NCBI GenBank assembly: GCA_040755395.1
Contig: JBFMAX010000003.1
Location: forward strand, 124,001 to 188,000
Direction of reading: 5' to 3'
DNA length: 64,000 nt
Source: Nitrospirota bacterium
GTDB lineage: Bacteria; Nitrospirota; Nitrospiria; Nitrospirales; Nitrospiraceae
Below, piece by piece: positions 44,025 through 53,000 of this stretch. The notes beneath the pieces are model-generated. The model ran no database searches. It was given only the letters and a program-made list of their open reading frames with translations, and was not told the origin of the DNA. Numbering within the stretch: position 1 is the stretch's first letter; each line of letters opens with the position of its first letter. Position numbers and translations under genes: made by a program.

Positions 44025-44801
44025 ATGCGAGGCATACTCGACCAACGCACGCTAGAAACGCTGCTCACGCCCAGCGAGCTCAGCGCGGTCGCGGAGACGC
44101 TCCGCGCGGGGAGCTGGTGGGGACTCCCGGTGCCAGGCGATCCGGCCTGGGCGCTCACCGTGGACGAGGGACCGTGCGATCGGTTGCTGGCGCTGGGCAT
44201 CCACTATTTCACCAGCCGGTATCCGGCTGCGGAGCCGGCCCTCTATGCGATTGCCGCGCAAGTGCTGCACGAGCTGGCGACCGGCTGGGCAGCGGGCTAT
44301 CCCGTCGAATCGGATCCCCGCTATCAGCGGGCGTGGGCCTGGCTGTTCGCGCTGGCTGGTGGGTATCCCGCGCCGCCAGAGGCGGAAGGAAGGATCGCGT
44401 TCACGCTGCCGCTGCATCCAGAGACGCACGAGCCTGATGTGCCTGGTGGCTCCGTCGCGTTCACCCGCTGCGCCGTGGAAGTCCTGGGCCGGCTCCTCTT
44501 CGAGAGCGAGGCCTCGGCGCAGGGCCTGGCGGAGGAGTATCTCGCTGAGCATGCGGCGAACCCGTTAGCAGTGCGGGCGGCCACGATCTTTCGCCAGGTG
44601 CAGCGCTGGCCAGCTCAGAACGCGAGTGCGGCATCCGTGCGCTGTTTCGACTGTGGCGCGGGGAAGCTGGACCACTGGTACACGAGCGCGCGCGGCGGCT
44701 ACCATCTCAGTCCCGCGTGTTTCGAGGCCCGGGCAGCCAAGGGCCGGGCACGGCTCGCAGACACGGCCGGCCCAGGGGACGGCGACACGGCACCGGCCTA
44801 G
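44025..44801 (+). CDS. Protein of unknown function (258 aa)
   Basis: A soluble, Ala/Glu-rich protein of 258 residues from ATG 44025 (no strong ribosome site). It is mostly helical, with a C-terminal segment bearing two Cys pairs or singles (RCFDCGAGKLDHWY ... PACFEARAAKGR) that could bind zinc. I recognise no family. It sits in the debris zone; the 3' end abuts a TnpB remnant, so the last residues (TAGPGDGDTAPA) may come from the insertion junction. Confidence 0.6.
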   Translation: MRGILDQRTLETLLTPSELSAVAETLRAGSWWGLPVPGDPAWALTVDEGPCDRLLALGIHYFTSRYPAAEPALYAIAAQVLHELATGWAAGYPVESDPRYQRAWAWLFALAGGYPAPPEAEGRIAFTLPLHPETHEPDVPGGSVAFTRCAVEVLGRLLFESEASAQGLAEEYLAEHAANPLAVRAATIFRQVQRWPAQNASAASVRCFDCGAGKLDHWYTSARGGYHLSPACFEARAAKGRARLADTAGPGDGDTAPA

Positions 44802-44821
44802 ACGGAGCCACACGGCCTGCG

Positions 44822-45154
44822 AGACTGACAGCGGGGCGGCTCGTCGCTGTTCCGCCGAGGGACACAAGCCGCACCTGCCCAGTCTGCGGGCGGGTGTCGG
44901 CAGACAACCGGCCCACCCAGGCCCGGTTTGTCTGTGTGTCCTGCGGCGTGGAAGCGCACGCCGACCTGGTTGGTGCCATCAACATCCTCTCCCGCAGGAG
45001 GCACAAAGTGCGGGACGAAGGGCAGGACACGTTGCACGCTTGCAGCGGGATGGCGCAAGCCGTCAGCCCGGATGGCCTGTGGATCGAACCTCAGGGGAGG
45101 TCGGAAGCAGGAACCCGCCGAAGCGACTCAGGCGTCGCCGGATGCGGCCCCTGA
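44822..45154 (+). pseudogene. tnpB: TnpB C-terminal remnant (IS200/IS605 family)
   Basis: This frame encodes the end of TnpB: SRTCPVCGRVSADNRPTQAR and FVCVSCGVEAHADLVGAINI, the zinc-ribbon and the third RuvC motif (HADLVGAIN, with Asp), followed by a variable tail. The first two RuvC acidic motifs and the N-terminal half are absent, so the nuclease is inactive. It is followed at once by the IS605-type right end (45166-45197). In intact elements this 3' end also templates the omega RNA. Confidence 0.82.
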
Positions 45155-45165
45155 GCGCCGTAGGA

Positions 45166-45197
45166 ATCCCCGTCCTTCAGGGCGGGGAGGATGTCAA
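45166..45197 (+). ncRNA. IS605-type right end / omega-RNA 3' hairpin
   Basis: GAATCCCCGTCCTTCAGGGC then GGGGAGGATGTCAA is the characteristic right-end hairpin (CCCCGTCC-TTCA-GGGCGGGG) of many IS200/IS605 elements and forms the 3' scaffold of the RNA guide used by TnpB. The sequence right after GTCAA would be the guide/target flank. With TnpB truncated, it is a fossil or an orphan guide scaffold. Confidence 0.65.
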
Positions 45198-45256
45198 AGC
45201 TAACAACTCGCTCCAGCCGCGCCGCCGTCGGCGGCGCGGCTGAACTCAGTGCGGCT

Positions 45257-45784
45257 ATGCAGCGCCTGAACCGCATTCGGCCTGACCAAGGGCCGCCAGT
45301 TGCCGGGCTTTGCGTTCCAGGTGACCTGTACTGGGTGCTGCGGGACCCAGCCCCGCTTGCCGGAATGAGACTCCCTGGTCCGACTTGGCCCTGGCAAGCC
45401 ATTCATAAGAGTGGCTTCTCCGATCTAGTCTCCCTGCATCCGTACAGCCTCGATCCAGCACCGCTGACAGTGATCTTTAGGGCTCAGCTTGAAGACCTGG
45501 TACACGGTGGCCCGCCGGGCTGTCCAGATCGGGAACTGAGACTCATCCGAGAGGCGGTGCGTGCCACAATCCAATCGCTTCACAAAAAGCGCGGGGTTGT
45601 TGTCCATTGCCACGGCGGCCGGGGGCGCACTGGCACGGTTCTCGGCTGCGTCCTGCGTGAACTCGATTATGACGGCGAGGACGTGGTCTCGTATCTGAAC
45701 GAAATTCACATAGCGCGAGGCAAGTCGGGGTGGCCTGAATCCACGTGGCAGGGTGATGTTGTTCGTCGGTGGCCCGAGGTCTAG
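45257..45784 (+). CDS. Dual-specificity/tyrosine protein phosphatase
   Basis: A 175-residue protein (ATG 45257; the frame is open to 45191, but those bases belong to the IS right end). The signature VVVHCHGGRGRTGTVLG is the HCx5R P-loop of cysteine phosphatases (nucleophile Cys, binding Arg). An upstream Asp-containing loop (DLVSLHPYSLDPAP) may be the general acid region. The N-terminus may have been replaced by the insertion element. Substrate unknown. Confidence 0.75.
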   Translation: MQRLNRIRPDQGPPVAGLCVPGDLYWVLRDPAPLAGMRLPGPTWPWQAIHKSGFSDLVSLHPYSLDPAPLTVIFRAQLEDLVHGGPPGCPDRELRLIREAVRATIQSLHKKRGVVVHCHGGRGRTGTVLGCVLRELDYDGEDVVSYLNEIHIARGKSGWPESTWQGDVVRRWPEV

Positions 45785-46135
45785 CCTCACATTCGATCGG
45801 ACGACTAGCGCTTTCGCATAGTGCCCGAAGCTATCAACGGGCGAGCGCATGTCACGGAGATGTCGTTCGCAGGTCGCCATACTAGCCATGTGGAAAGTTT
45901 GGAGAAGTAAAGAACCAGCCTTCGACATGAGGGACTGCGAAGATTCGTCCGACGTTGTTAACGGTAGATCTCGTTGACGACAGCAAAGGGCTGAGCGTGC
46001 GCCCGAGGAATGGGCGACCGAGCCCGCAGGGGAGAGAAGGGACCATCCTCTCGACTTGGTGGGGAGGAGAGGACCGGAACGGTCCGGGGCACGTTCTCCT
46101 CGCTGTTGACCGAGGCCCTCTTCATGGGAGGAGTC
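45785..46135. other. Gap, no gene; short palindrome
   Basis: About 350 nt without a convincing gene. It includes the perfect palindrome GGACCG-GAA-CGGTCC (46071-46085) and, at its end, GGGAGGAG, the ribosome site for the next gene. The composition is ordinary. Confidence 0.5.
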
Positions 46136-46951
46136 ATGACCGATCATGACGTCAGGGGCTGGCTAGAGGCGGTGATCGTTGCCGCTCAAGATGCGAGATG
46201 GTGTACCAAGCCATACTGCACGACGTGCGGGGGCTTGGAATTTCGACGGGCCTTCTGGACTGCGGCAGCTCATCAGGCAGGAGTGGCTCGCGCCCGGCTC
46301 AATTCGGCTGGCGACCCCCGTGGTTTGCTTGAAAGCTTGTCCGCCGACGAACGCGAGGCGACGGTCCGAGCCCTGGTTGCCGGTTTGCGTCACTTGCCGC
46401 CGGAGTGGTGTAGCACCGATGCGTTCCGCACGATCATCCTTGATCTGGATCCACCGTTGCTGAGGCATGGGGTTCCGGTGGATCTCGCCACCGAGCTCTC
46501 TGGTAGTCCGGCCGGCGAGCAGTTGGCACACATGGAGGCTCGTGAGCGAGCAAGACACGCAGAGCGGGAGCGGCGTCAGACCTATGAGAGTCCCCAGGCC
46601 GTCGAAGAGCGAAGGCGCCTGAAGCGAGAGGAAAAAGCACGGGCACATGCCATCCGTCTAGCCCAAACGCGAAAAAGGAATGAGGAGCGTAGGGAAATGC
46701 TTGCGGTCCTTGCTTCCATGTCCGGAGCCGAACGCCTCTCGCGGTTTGCGACGGATTCGGCGGTGAACCTCGATTCCGTGCCTCCCGAGCTGATCCCGAC
46801 ACAGGAGAGTGAGGTTGCGAACCTGGGGGTCGCGGAGGCGGTGGCCCTCGTTGCTCGGATCGGTCGAAGAAAAGGTGCATGGGGCCGCCTGCGGCGGATG
46901 ATTGAACACCGGCTGAAGGCGGAGTCTGAGGAACGCTCGTCGGATGGGTAG
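46136..46951 (+). CDS. Protein of unknown function with long charged helix (271 aa)
   Basis: ATG 46136 has GGGAGGAG 4-11 nt upstream. The N-terminal part carries a small Cys group (ARWCTKPYCTTCGGLEFRRA); residues about 135-195 form a strongly charged Arg/Glu/Lys helix (MEARERARHAERERRQTYES and RLKREEKARAHAIRLAQTRK), likely a coiled coil or nucleic-acid-binding arm. No family recognised. Island location suggests a mobile or defence-associated gene, but this is only context. Confidence 0.65.
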   Translation: MTDHDVRGWLEAVIVAAQDARWCTKPYCTTCGGLEFRRAFWTAAAHQAGVARARLNSAGDPRGLLESLSADEREATVRALVAGLRHLPPEWCSTDAFRTIILDLDPPLLRHGVPVDLATELSGSPAGEQLAHMEARERARHAERERRQTYESPQAVEERRRLKREEKARAHAIRLAQTRKRNEERREMLAVLASMSGAERLSRFATDSAVNLDSVPPELIPTQESEVANLGVAEAVALVARIGRRKGAWGRLRRMIEHRLKAESEERSSDG

Positions 46952-47074
46952 GAGGAGTGTCGGTGGAGGAATGGACACATATTATGTGGATCCCACACAA
47001 AGAGTCGTAGCCGATGGTCCGCCGGATGGTCCAGCGCTGAACCGGGGGCGGTTCGGCGGTCTCGTACCTCGCCG

Positions 47075-47743
47075 ATGAATACAGTCCCGCTCAAACTTCG
47101 AGACGGACACCTCTTCCTCGAACTGAACGGTGAGTTCTGGCTTCTTGATACCGGAGCGCCAACCAGCTTTGGTGCCTCCGGCAGTCTTTCGCTGGCTGGC
47201 AAGCGGTTCAGCCTCGGTGCCACCTATCTCGGACTTACGGCTTCGACGCTTACGCGCTTCGTCGGCGTCCCGTGTGCCGGGCTTCTCGGCGCAGACGTGT
47301 TGGGGTGTTTTGATTATATCTTTGATGTCGCCGGCGGCACGCTCACCGTGTCGACGAACGAGTTGGCGCACAGCGGCCAGACCGTGCCGTTGTCCGAGTG
47401 GATGGGGATCCCGATCCTCACGGCGCGGATTACCGGTCGTGAGTATCGGATGTTCTTCGATACCGGCGCGCAGATTTCGTACTGGCAGGATGACGCGCTA
47501 GCGGCCTTTCCTGCCGCTGGCCGCGTCACCGATTTCTACCCTGGCATTGGCCAGTTCCAGACCGAGACCTATCAGGTGGAGATTGCGCTCGGAGGCGTCG
47601 TGTTGACGCTTCGCTGCGGTCGGTTGCCCGGCTTGCTTGGCGGGACCTTGATGATGGCCGACACCCAGGGCATCGTCGGCAACGAGATCCTCTGTGGTCG
47701 TCCCGTGGGCTACTTTCCGCGCCGCCACGCGCTAGTCTTCTGA
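47075..47743 (+). CDS. Double retropepsin-like aspartyl protease
   Basis: A 222-residue protein with two D-T-G-A motifs: LLDTGAPTSFG at about residues 24-34 and FFDTGAQISYW at about 128-138. Each lies in a beta-rich half with a following hydrophobic-Gly motif (CAGLLGADVLG and TQGIVGNEILC), the layout of an aspartic protease with both lobes in one chain. There is no signal peptide. Start ATG 47075 has a weak ribosome site. Function and substrate are unknown; it could self-process or act on a neighbouring product. Confidence 0.72.
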   Translation: MNTVPLKLRDGHLFLELNGEFWLLDTGAPTSFGASGSLSLAGKRFSLGATYLGLTASTLTRFVGVPCAGLLGADVLGCFDYIFDVAGGTLTVSTNELAHSGQTVPLSEWMGIPILTARITGREYRMFFDTGAQISYWQDDALAAFPAAGRVTDFYPGIGQFQTETYQVEIALGGVVLTLRCGRLPGLLGGTLMMADTQGIVGNEILCGRPVGYFPRRHALVF

Positions 47744-47744
47744 G

Positions 47745-48134
47745 CATCGCGGGAATACCGAGACGGGGTTCGATGCCCCTGCGGTCGAGCGGGGTGAGAG
47801 GCAGTCGCTCAAGATCGGGCAGAAGGTCGTTGCCATCGGTGCCCCGCAAAGTCCCAAGCTCACGGTATCGAAAGGTGTTATCTCGGGTTTGCGCGACGTG
47901 CCTGGCGGGCGCGTGTTGCAAATCAGTGCGCCGCTCTCGCCGGGCTCCAGTGGCGATGAGCTCTTTGATGAGCGAGGCCGGCTGATCGGGCTGTCGACCT
48001 CCTTCCTCAGCGGCCGACAGCAGTTGAATTTCGCGGTACCGGTTGAGTGGGTCGCCGCGCTCTCACAACGGAGCACGACGACCAAGCTAGCCGCCCAGCA
48101 CGCGGTCATGTGGTGTATGACAGCGGGTGTCTGA
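47745..48134 (+). pseudogene. C-terminal half of a trypsin-like (S1C) serine protease
   Basis: An open frame without a start encodes LKIGQKVVAIGAPQSPKLTV, SKGVISGLRDVPGG and ISAPLSPGSSGDELFDERGR, the C-terminal barrel of DegP/HtrA-type proteases. The nucleophile Ser motif GNSGGP reads GSSGDE and the His/Asp part is missing. It follows the aspartyl protease directly. It is most likely a 5'-truncated remnant. Confidence 0.65.
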
Positions 48135-48213
48135 ACGGATGCAGTGGTACATGACAGCTCTTGAGCTGGAGCGCAAGCAGGACTGGCCAGGCCTGCTGGA
48201 ACATGTGCTGGCC

Positions 48214-48250
48214 TGGGGTCGGATAAAAGGGGTCGGGAGTCTTTGCACAA
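48214..48250. repeat. REP-like repeat, copy C (left half only)
   Basis: GGGGTCGGATAAAAGGGGTC followed by GGGAGTCTTTGCA matches copy A over 33 bp (33754-33786). The inverse arm is absent, so the junction at 48.25 kb probably marks a deletion or recombination end of the island. Confidence 0.8.
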
Positions 48251-48279
48251 CGGCGTCTGAATCATAGAAGGACAACGCC

Positions 48280-48438
48280 ATGTTGCTGGAGCAGGCGATT
48301 CAAGCCCTGCCGGACACGCTGCGGGAGGTTCTGGTGCTGCGGGAGGTCGAAGGGTTGGAATGCAAGGAGATCTGCACAAGAGTGAAAAGCTCATGGCAAA
48401 GAGCTTTGAGCTCTTCGCTGTTCGCTACAGCTATTTGA
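48280..48438 (+). pseudogene. Sigma-70 region 4 fragment (ECF-type sigma factor)
   Basis: The frame reads MLLEQAIQALPDTLREVLVL then REVEGLECKEIC, matching the first helices of sigma region 4.2 (ALPERLREVFVLRE-EGLSYEEIA type). It is broken in the recognition helix and ends at 48438 in repeat-like sequence. Everything upstream of region 4 is missing. It is preceded at 7 nt by GAAGGACAACGCC. Confidence 0.55.
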
Positions 48439-48441
48439 CAG

Positions 48442-50025
48442 TCAGAACGTATACACCAGCAGCGCGTTGGTCTGGAAGCGAACATACACGGTGGCGATCT
48501 GAGTGAAGTCCGCCAGCACTTTGAACAGGAACCGCTGCGGGAGCTTCATCGTGTATGAGGCGTGCGCGTCGCCGCCGACCCGAAAGACCGGGGACTTCAC
48601 GGCCTCGTCGATGTATTGGATCGCCGGGCCGGCCGCCATATAGAGTTCGCCCTTGTTCTCGGTGATGTAGGTGGCCGCCAGACGCGGGATCTGGTTCACG
48701 AAGACGCTGGGGCTGAAATAGCCGCCCGGCAGCGGCTCGACCGCGCTGGGCCGGAAGCCGGACTGGTCCTCGGCGTAGTGGGTGAGGTAGAAGAGGTATT
48801 CCGCGTAGACGTCCCAGCGGTCGTCCTGCCAGAACGGCACCGCGATCTTGGCGTCGAGCCCCACCTGGCCGTTGTTGTCGAGGTTTTCGGCCGAGACCCA
48901 GCCCACGAACGGCGTCACATCAACCCGCGCCTGGCCGGTTTCGAAGGTGAGGTCCGTGTAAAAGAGTGTCGAACGGGCGAGACCGAGGATGGGACCGGTC
49001 TTGCGCGATCCCACCAGGGCGGCGAACGAGTCGTAGCGGTATTCGCGCTTCACGCCCGGCCGGACCGTGAACGCCGCGGCCTCGTGCGTGAACTCGAATT
49101 TGTAGGCCAGCCCGTCGCCTCTGGTCACCCCGTGATACTCCAGGAGGGCGTCCAGGCGGTTCGTCGGGTTGAACCGAAGCTGGTTCCCGAGCGACAGATA
49201 CCCGCCCGACCGGTTCTCCGATGAATCCCAGAAGTGCTCGGCCCCCACTTCCAGCGTGCTCGTGGTGAACGGCGTCAAGTCCATCTTCCCGCGTGAACCG
49301 AGGCGGAGCCCGTACAGTTCGAAGGGCCGTTCAGGCTGGACGAGGACGCCCGCCGAGGCTTCCACCGTCGGCTCCCGGCCTTTCATCATCTCGCGGCGCA
49401 GCACGGTCATGTCGCCGGGTTCGCGCCGGGAATAGTCGCGGGCCAGGTTGCTGTAATAGAGCGCCTTGTCGTTGTCGCCCAGCCAGGCGTAGGCCTTCGC
49501 CAAGCCGCGGTGGGCCTCGACGTTGCGGGGCTCCTTCGCCAGCACCTTTTCATACTGGACGATGGCCTCCTGACTGGTCTCCTTGCGCTTCGCCAGATGG
49601 GCCGCGTACTTGAGGCGCATGCGCGGGTCATCCTTCCGTTTTAGCCCCATCCGGTAATACTTCATCATGTCTTTCTCGCGGTAGGCGTAGCGCGACCATT
49701 CGAGTGCCTGCGCCTGCTTGAACGCGATCTCCGGATCGTCCTCCCACTTGTCGAGATACCGGTCGAATTGCTCGATCGCTTTGTCCTTCAGGCCCTGCTT
49801 CTCATACGCAAGACCCAGGCTGCGCATCGCCTCCCGGTTGTCCGGATTTTTCTCCACCACTTTCTCGAACGCCTCGATCGCCGCCTTGTAGTTGCCGATC
49901 TCCATGTTCGCCCGCCCGCGGGACATGTACCAGGACTCGGTGAAGTCGGCGGCCCAGACGGTCGCGCTCCCGAAGACTGCGCACAGCAGGCCTGCGGCAG
50001 AAAGCATCTTTCTCAACCACATCAT
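48442..50025 (-). CDS. TPR and beta-barrel outer-membrane protein, BcsC-like
   Basis: A 527-residue exported protein; the signal peptide ends at ATVWA. Residues about 28-200 contain TPRs (RANMEIGNYKAAIEAFEKVV; AHRGLAKAYAWLGDNDKALY). The rest alternates as outer-membrane strands (SGGYLSLGNQLRFNPTNRLD) ending in FQTNALLVYTF with a C-terminal Phe, the barrel-insertion signal. This is the plan of BcsC/PgaA-type exopolysaccharide export porins, with a shorter TPR part than E. coli BcsC. ATG 50025 has GAGGA upstream and lies 10 nt after the synthase stop, so the genes are coupled. Confidence 0.85.
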   Translation of the reverse strand: MMWLRKMLSAAGLLCAVFGSATVWAADFTESWYMSRGRANMEIGNYKAAIEAFEKVVEKNPDNREAMRSLGLAYEKQGLKDKAIEQFDRYLDKWEDDPEIAFKQAQALEWSRYAYREKDMMKYYRMGLKRKDDPRMRLKYAAHLAKRKETSQEAIVQYEKVLAKEPRNVEAHRGLAKAYAWLGDNDKALYYSNLARDYSRREPGDMTVLRREMMKGREPTVEASAGVLVQPERPFELYGLRLGSRGKMDLTPFTTSTLEVGAEHFWDSSENRSGGYLSLGNQLRFNPTNRLDALLEYHGVTRGDGLAYKFEFTHEAAAFTVRPGVKREYRYDSFAALVGSRKTGPILGLARSTLFYTDLTFETGQARVDVTPFVGWVSAENLDNNGQVGLDAKIAVPFWQDDRWDVYAEYLFYLTHYAEDQSGFRPSAVEPLPGGYFSPSVFVNQIPRLAATYITENKGELYMAAGPAIQYIDEAVKSPVFRVGGDAHASYTMKLPQRFLFKVLADFTQIATVYVRFQTNALLVYTF

Positions 50026-50035
50026 CGTCGTATCC

Positions 50036-53000
50036 TCATGAATGCGAATGCTGGACGGCGATCGCGAGCGCCGATTGCGGCTCAGGCTCTCGCGAGGTCT
50101 GCGCGTCGGCCTGCAAGCCGACACGGCGGAAAAGAATGAGGACGCGGCGCTGGTACACGGGCCGGAACGGCGCGTCGATGTGCGACGGGTTGACGAGTCG
50201 CCACGGTTCCTCCGAAAGAATCCGGCGGCCCAGACACCACACGCCGGCGCCGCGCGGGGACCAGTCGCGGACCAGCACCCGCCTCCGGTGCGATCCGATA
50301 CGGACGTGCGCGAGCCGCCAGGTCTTGCGGCGAACGGTTTGACGGCGAGTCCGTCTGGCTGGTCGAAAGCCGAGCACGATCCCGCGAAAGAAATGCCAGG
50401 CCATGAGCAGATTACTCCGCACACGGTCTTCGTGTGCGTTCCGCCAGGTGTTCGGGTCGGCGAACAGATTCAAGATCAATGCCCGGCGGGTCTCCTGGTT
50501 CGCCGCCAGAATGGCGAGGCCGCATCGGTATCGGCGGCCGACCCGTTCGTGGTAGACGACCCGGCATCGGCACGTGACGGGGCGCCGGTCGTGCAGTGTG
50601 AGTTCGACATAGGGCGGGATCGGGTCACTCGACGGCGTGATGAATGAGATGCCGGCCAGGCTCAGGTCTGCGGTCTGCCCATGAACGCTAAAGGTATCTG
50701 CCTGCAGCGTGAACGGCACGGATTTTCTGATCCGCTCCTCCGCGCGCCGTTGCGGTTTCTCCCAGGCGATCAGGAGACCGGCCAGCAGGAACAGCAGGTT
50801 CAGCGAAGCCCAACTCAGGTTGAAGAAATAGGCATCCTTTTCGATGCCGAAATAGAAGAACTCGGCCAAGCCCTTGCCGATGGCGATGACCGTCATGACG
50901 GTGGCGAGGAGGAGGCCTTTTGACGACCCCCAGTCGAAGGCCCGCCGGTCCGACGTGAGGCCCTTCGGCGTGACCTTGAAGCCAAGCCGTCTGGGGAGCA
51001 GCAGGTCGAACATGGATCGAAAGAGAGGGAAGCTGACCGGCATCTCATAGAGCGACGCCCAAAGGAGCCGGGGCCAGCCGGGCAAGAGCGCATAAGACAG
51101 CAACGGCAGGATGACGAGAAACGGAAGCAGGTAGGCGACCAGGATCGAAACGTCCGAGAAAATCGGATGGAGATGGAACAGCAGGTAGTAGAGCGGCGTG
51201 ATCCAGAAGACGACGCGCGCGGCGGGAAAGAAGAAGTAATAAAGGGAGGCGAAATAGCCCAGGCGCTGGCGCAGCGTCAATCCTCGGCAAAGGAGCGGGT
51301 TGTCCTTGAAAAAGATTTGCAGGCAGCCGAGCAGCCAGCGCCGCCGTTGGACGAGGTAGGAAGACAGGTTTTCCGCCGTCAGTCCGACGGCGAGATCCTT
51401 GTCCACGAACGCCGACCGCCACCCCTTGGCGTGGAGGTGTTGGCTGGTGTGAATGTCCTCGGTGATGCTCATCAGGTTGAAGCCGTTGATCTCGGCGATC
51501 GCGCTGCGCCGGAAGACCGCGCCGCTGCCGACGAAGAAGGCGCCGTTCCACGACGCGCGTCCGCCCTGAATGGCGTGGTTGAACAGATCCTGCTCGTTCG
51601 GAATCCGCGGCCCGGCGGAGAGCGCGCGCTGGTAAATGTCCTGATTGTAGAAGTGGTGGGGCGTCTGGACGAACGCCACCTTCGGGTCGGCGAAGAAGGG
51701 GACGGTCTCCTTGAGAAAGCTCGTGACCGGAATGTGGTCGGTATCGAACACGACCACCAGTTCGCCCAACGTGTGGGTCAACGCATGGTTCAGGTTGCCG
51801 GCCTTGGCATGCCGGCGAGGTCCCTTGAGATAAACCGCGCCGTAGTCGGCGGCCAGCTCGGCCACTTCCGGCCGGTGGCCGTCATCCAGGACGTAGAGGC
51901 GCTTGTTCGGATACTCGATCGCGCCGGCGCCGATGAGGGTCTTTTCGAGAATGTCGCACGACTCCGTGTAGATCGGAATGAAGATGTCCACGGACGGCGC
52001 GAAACCGGGCGGCGCCGGAGGAGGCGCGTGGCGCGGTTGTTTCCTCCCCAGTCCCACCTGCACCAGGAGCAGTACCACCGTCGAGAAGGCATAGAGTTCC
52101 GCTGCCCAGAGCGAGAGGCTGATGAACGGGCCGGCGGTCTCCACGAAGTTCAGCGTGTGGGTGAAACGCCACACGAGATAACGGCCGCACAGCGTCAAGC
52201 CGCAGACGAGAAACGCAAGCTTCAACAGCGGATGGTACCTGGCGACGAAGTAGAGGCCGATCGTCAGGAAGAACAGTTCCCAGGGGAAGTGGGCTGAGAA
52301 GCCTTTGAAGTCGAACGGCCGAAGAAAGCCGAGGAACTCGTCGTAGGTCCGTATGAGATGCAGCTCGAACGCCCGCCCGAACCAGAGCCAGTTGTGGAGA
52401 TAGTAGGGCGTGTCTTTGCCGGCGAGGGCCTTGTCGTGCAGCGTTCCGAGCTTCGTTTCGCTCAGGACTCGAGCGAGATCGTGGCCTTCCTGAACGGCGA
52501 GGGCCTGGACGGTTGCGTAGAGCGGCAGCCCTTCGAAGGCGGAGCGGGGCTCGCCGGTCACGGTGTACTGGTCGAAAAATTTCTTGCGCGCCTGCCATTC
52601 TTTCCAAAAGAAGGCCAGCATGTGGCGGCGGAGATCGGCTTCCGCACGGCGGCCGAACCAATTCGCGTCCACCGCCATCCGCCAGAACAACGGCACCGCA
52701 TCATAACTGAACTGGGCCGACGCGCCGGACTGCGGATGCTTCAGGAGCAGCTCACCGGTGCGCTTGTTGAGGTAGACGATCTCCGGCGGCAGCGGCAGGT
52801 TCTTCTCGAAGTAGAGCCACCTGAGGATCGCGTAGGAGCTCTCGATGAGCTGTCTCCACGGATGGCGCCGATCGAGGTTCGCGAAGACTTCGTACGCATA
52901 GGGTGCGAGATAGGCCATGTGGATCGTCGGATAGTCTTCCTGCGGCGCCCAGTTGCCGGCGGTCACGTAGGATCGTTGGCCGATCGTCAGGACTTCCGTC

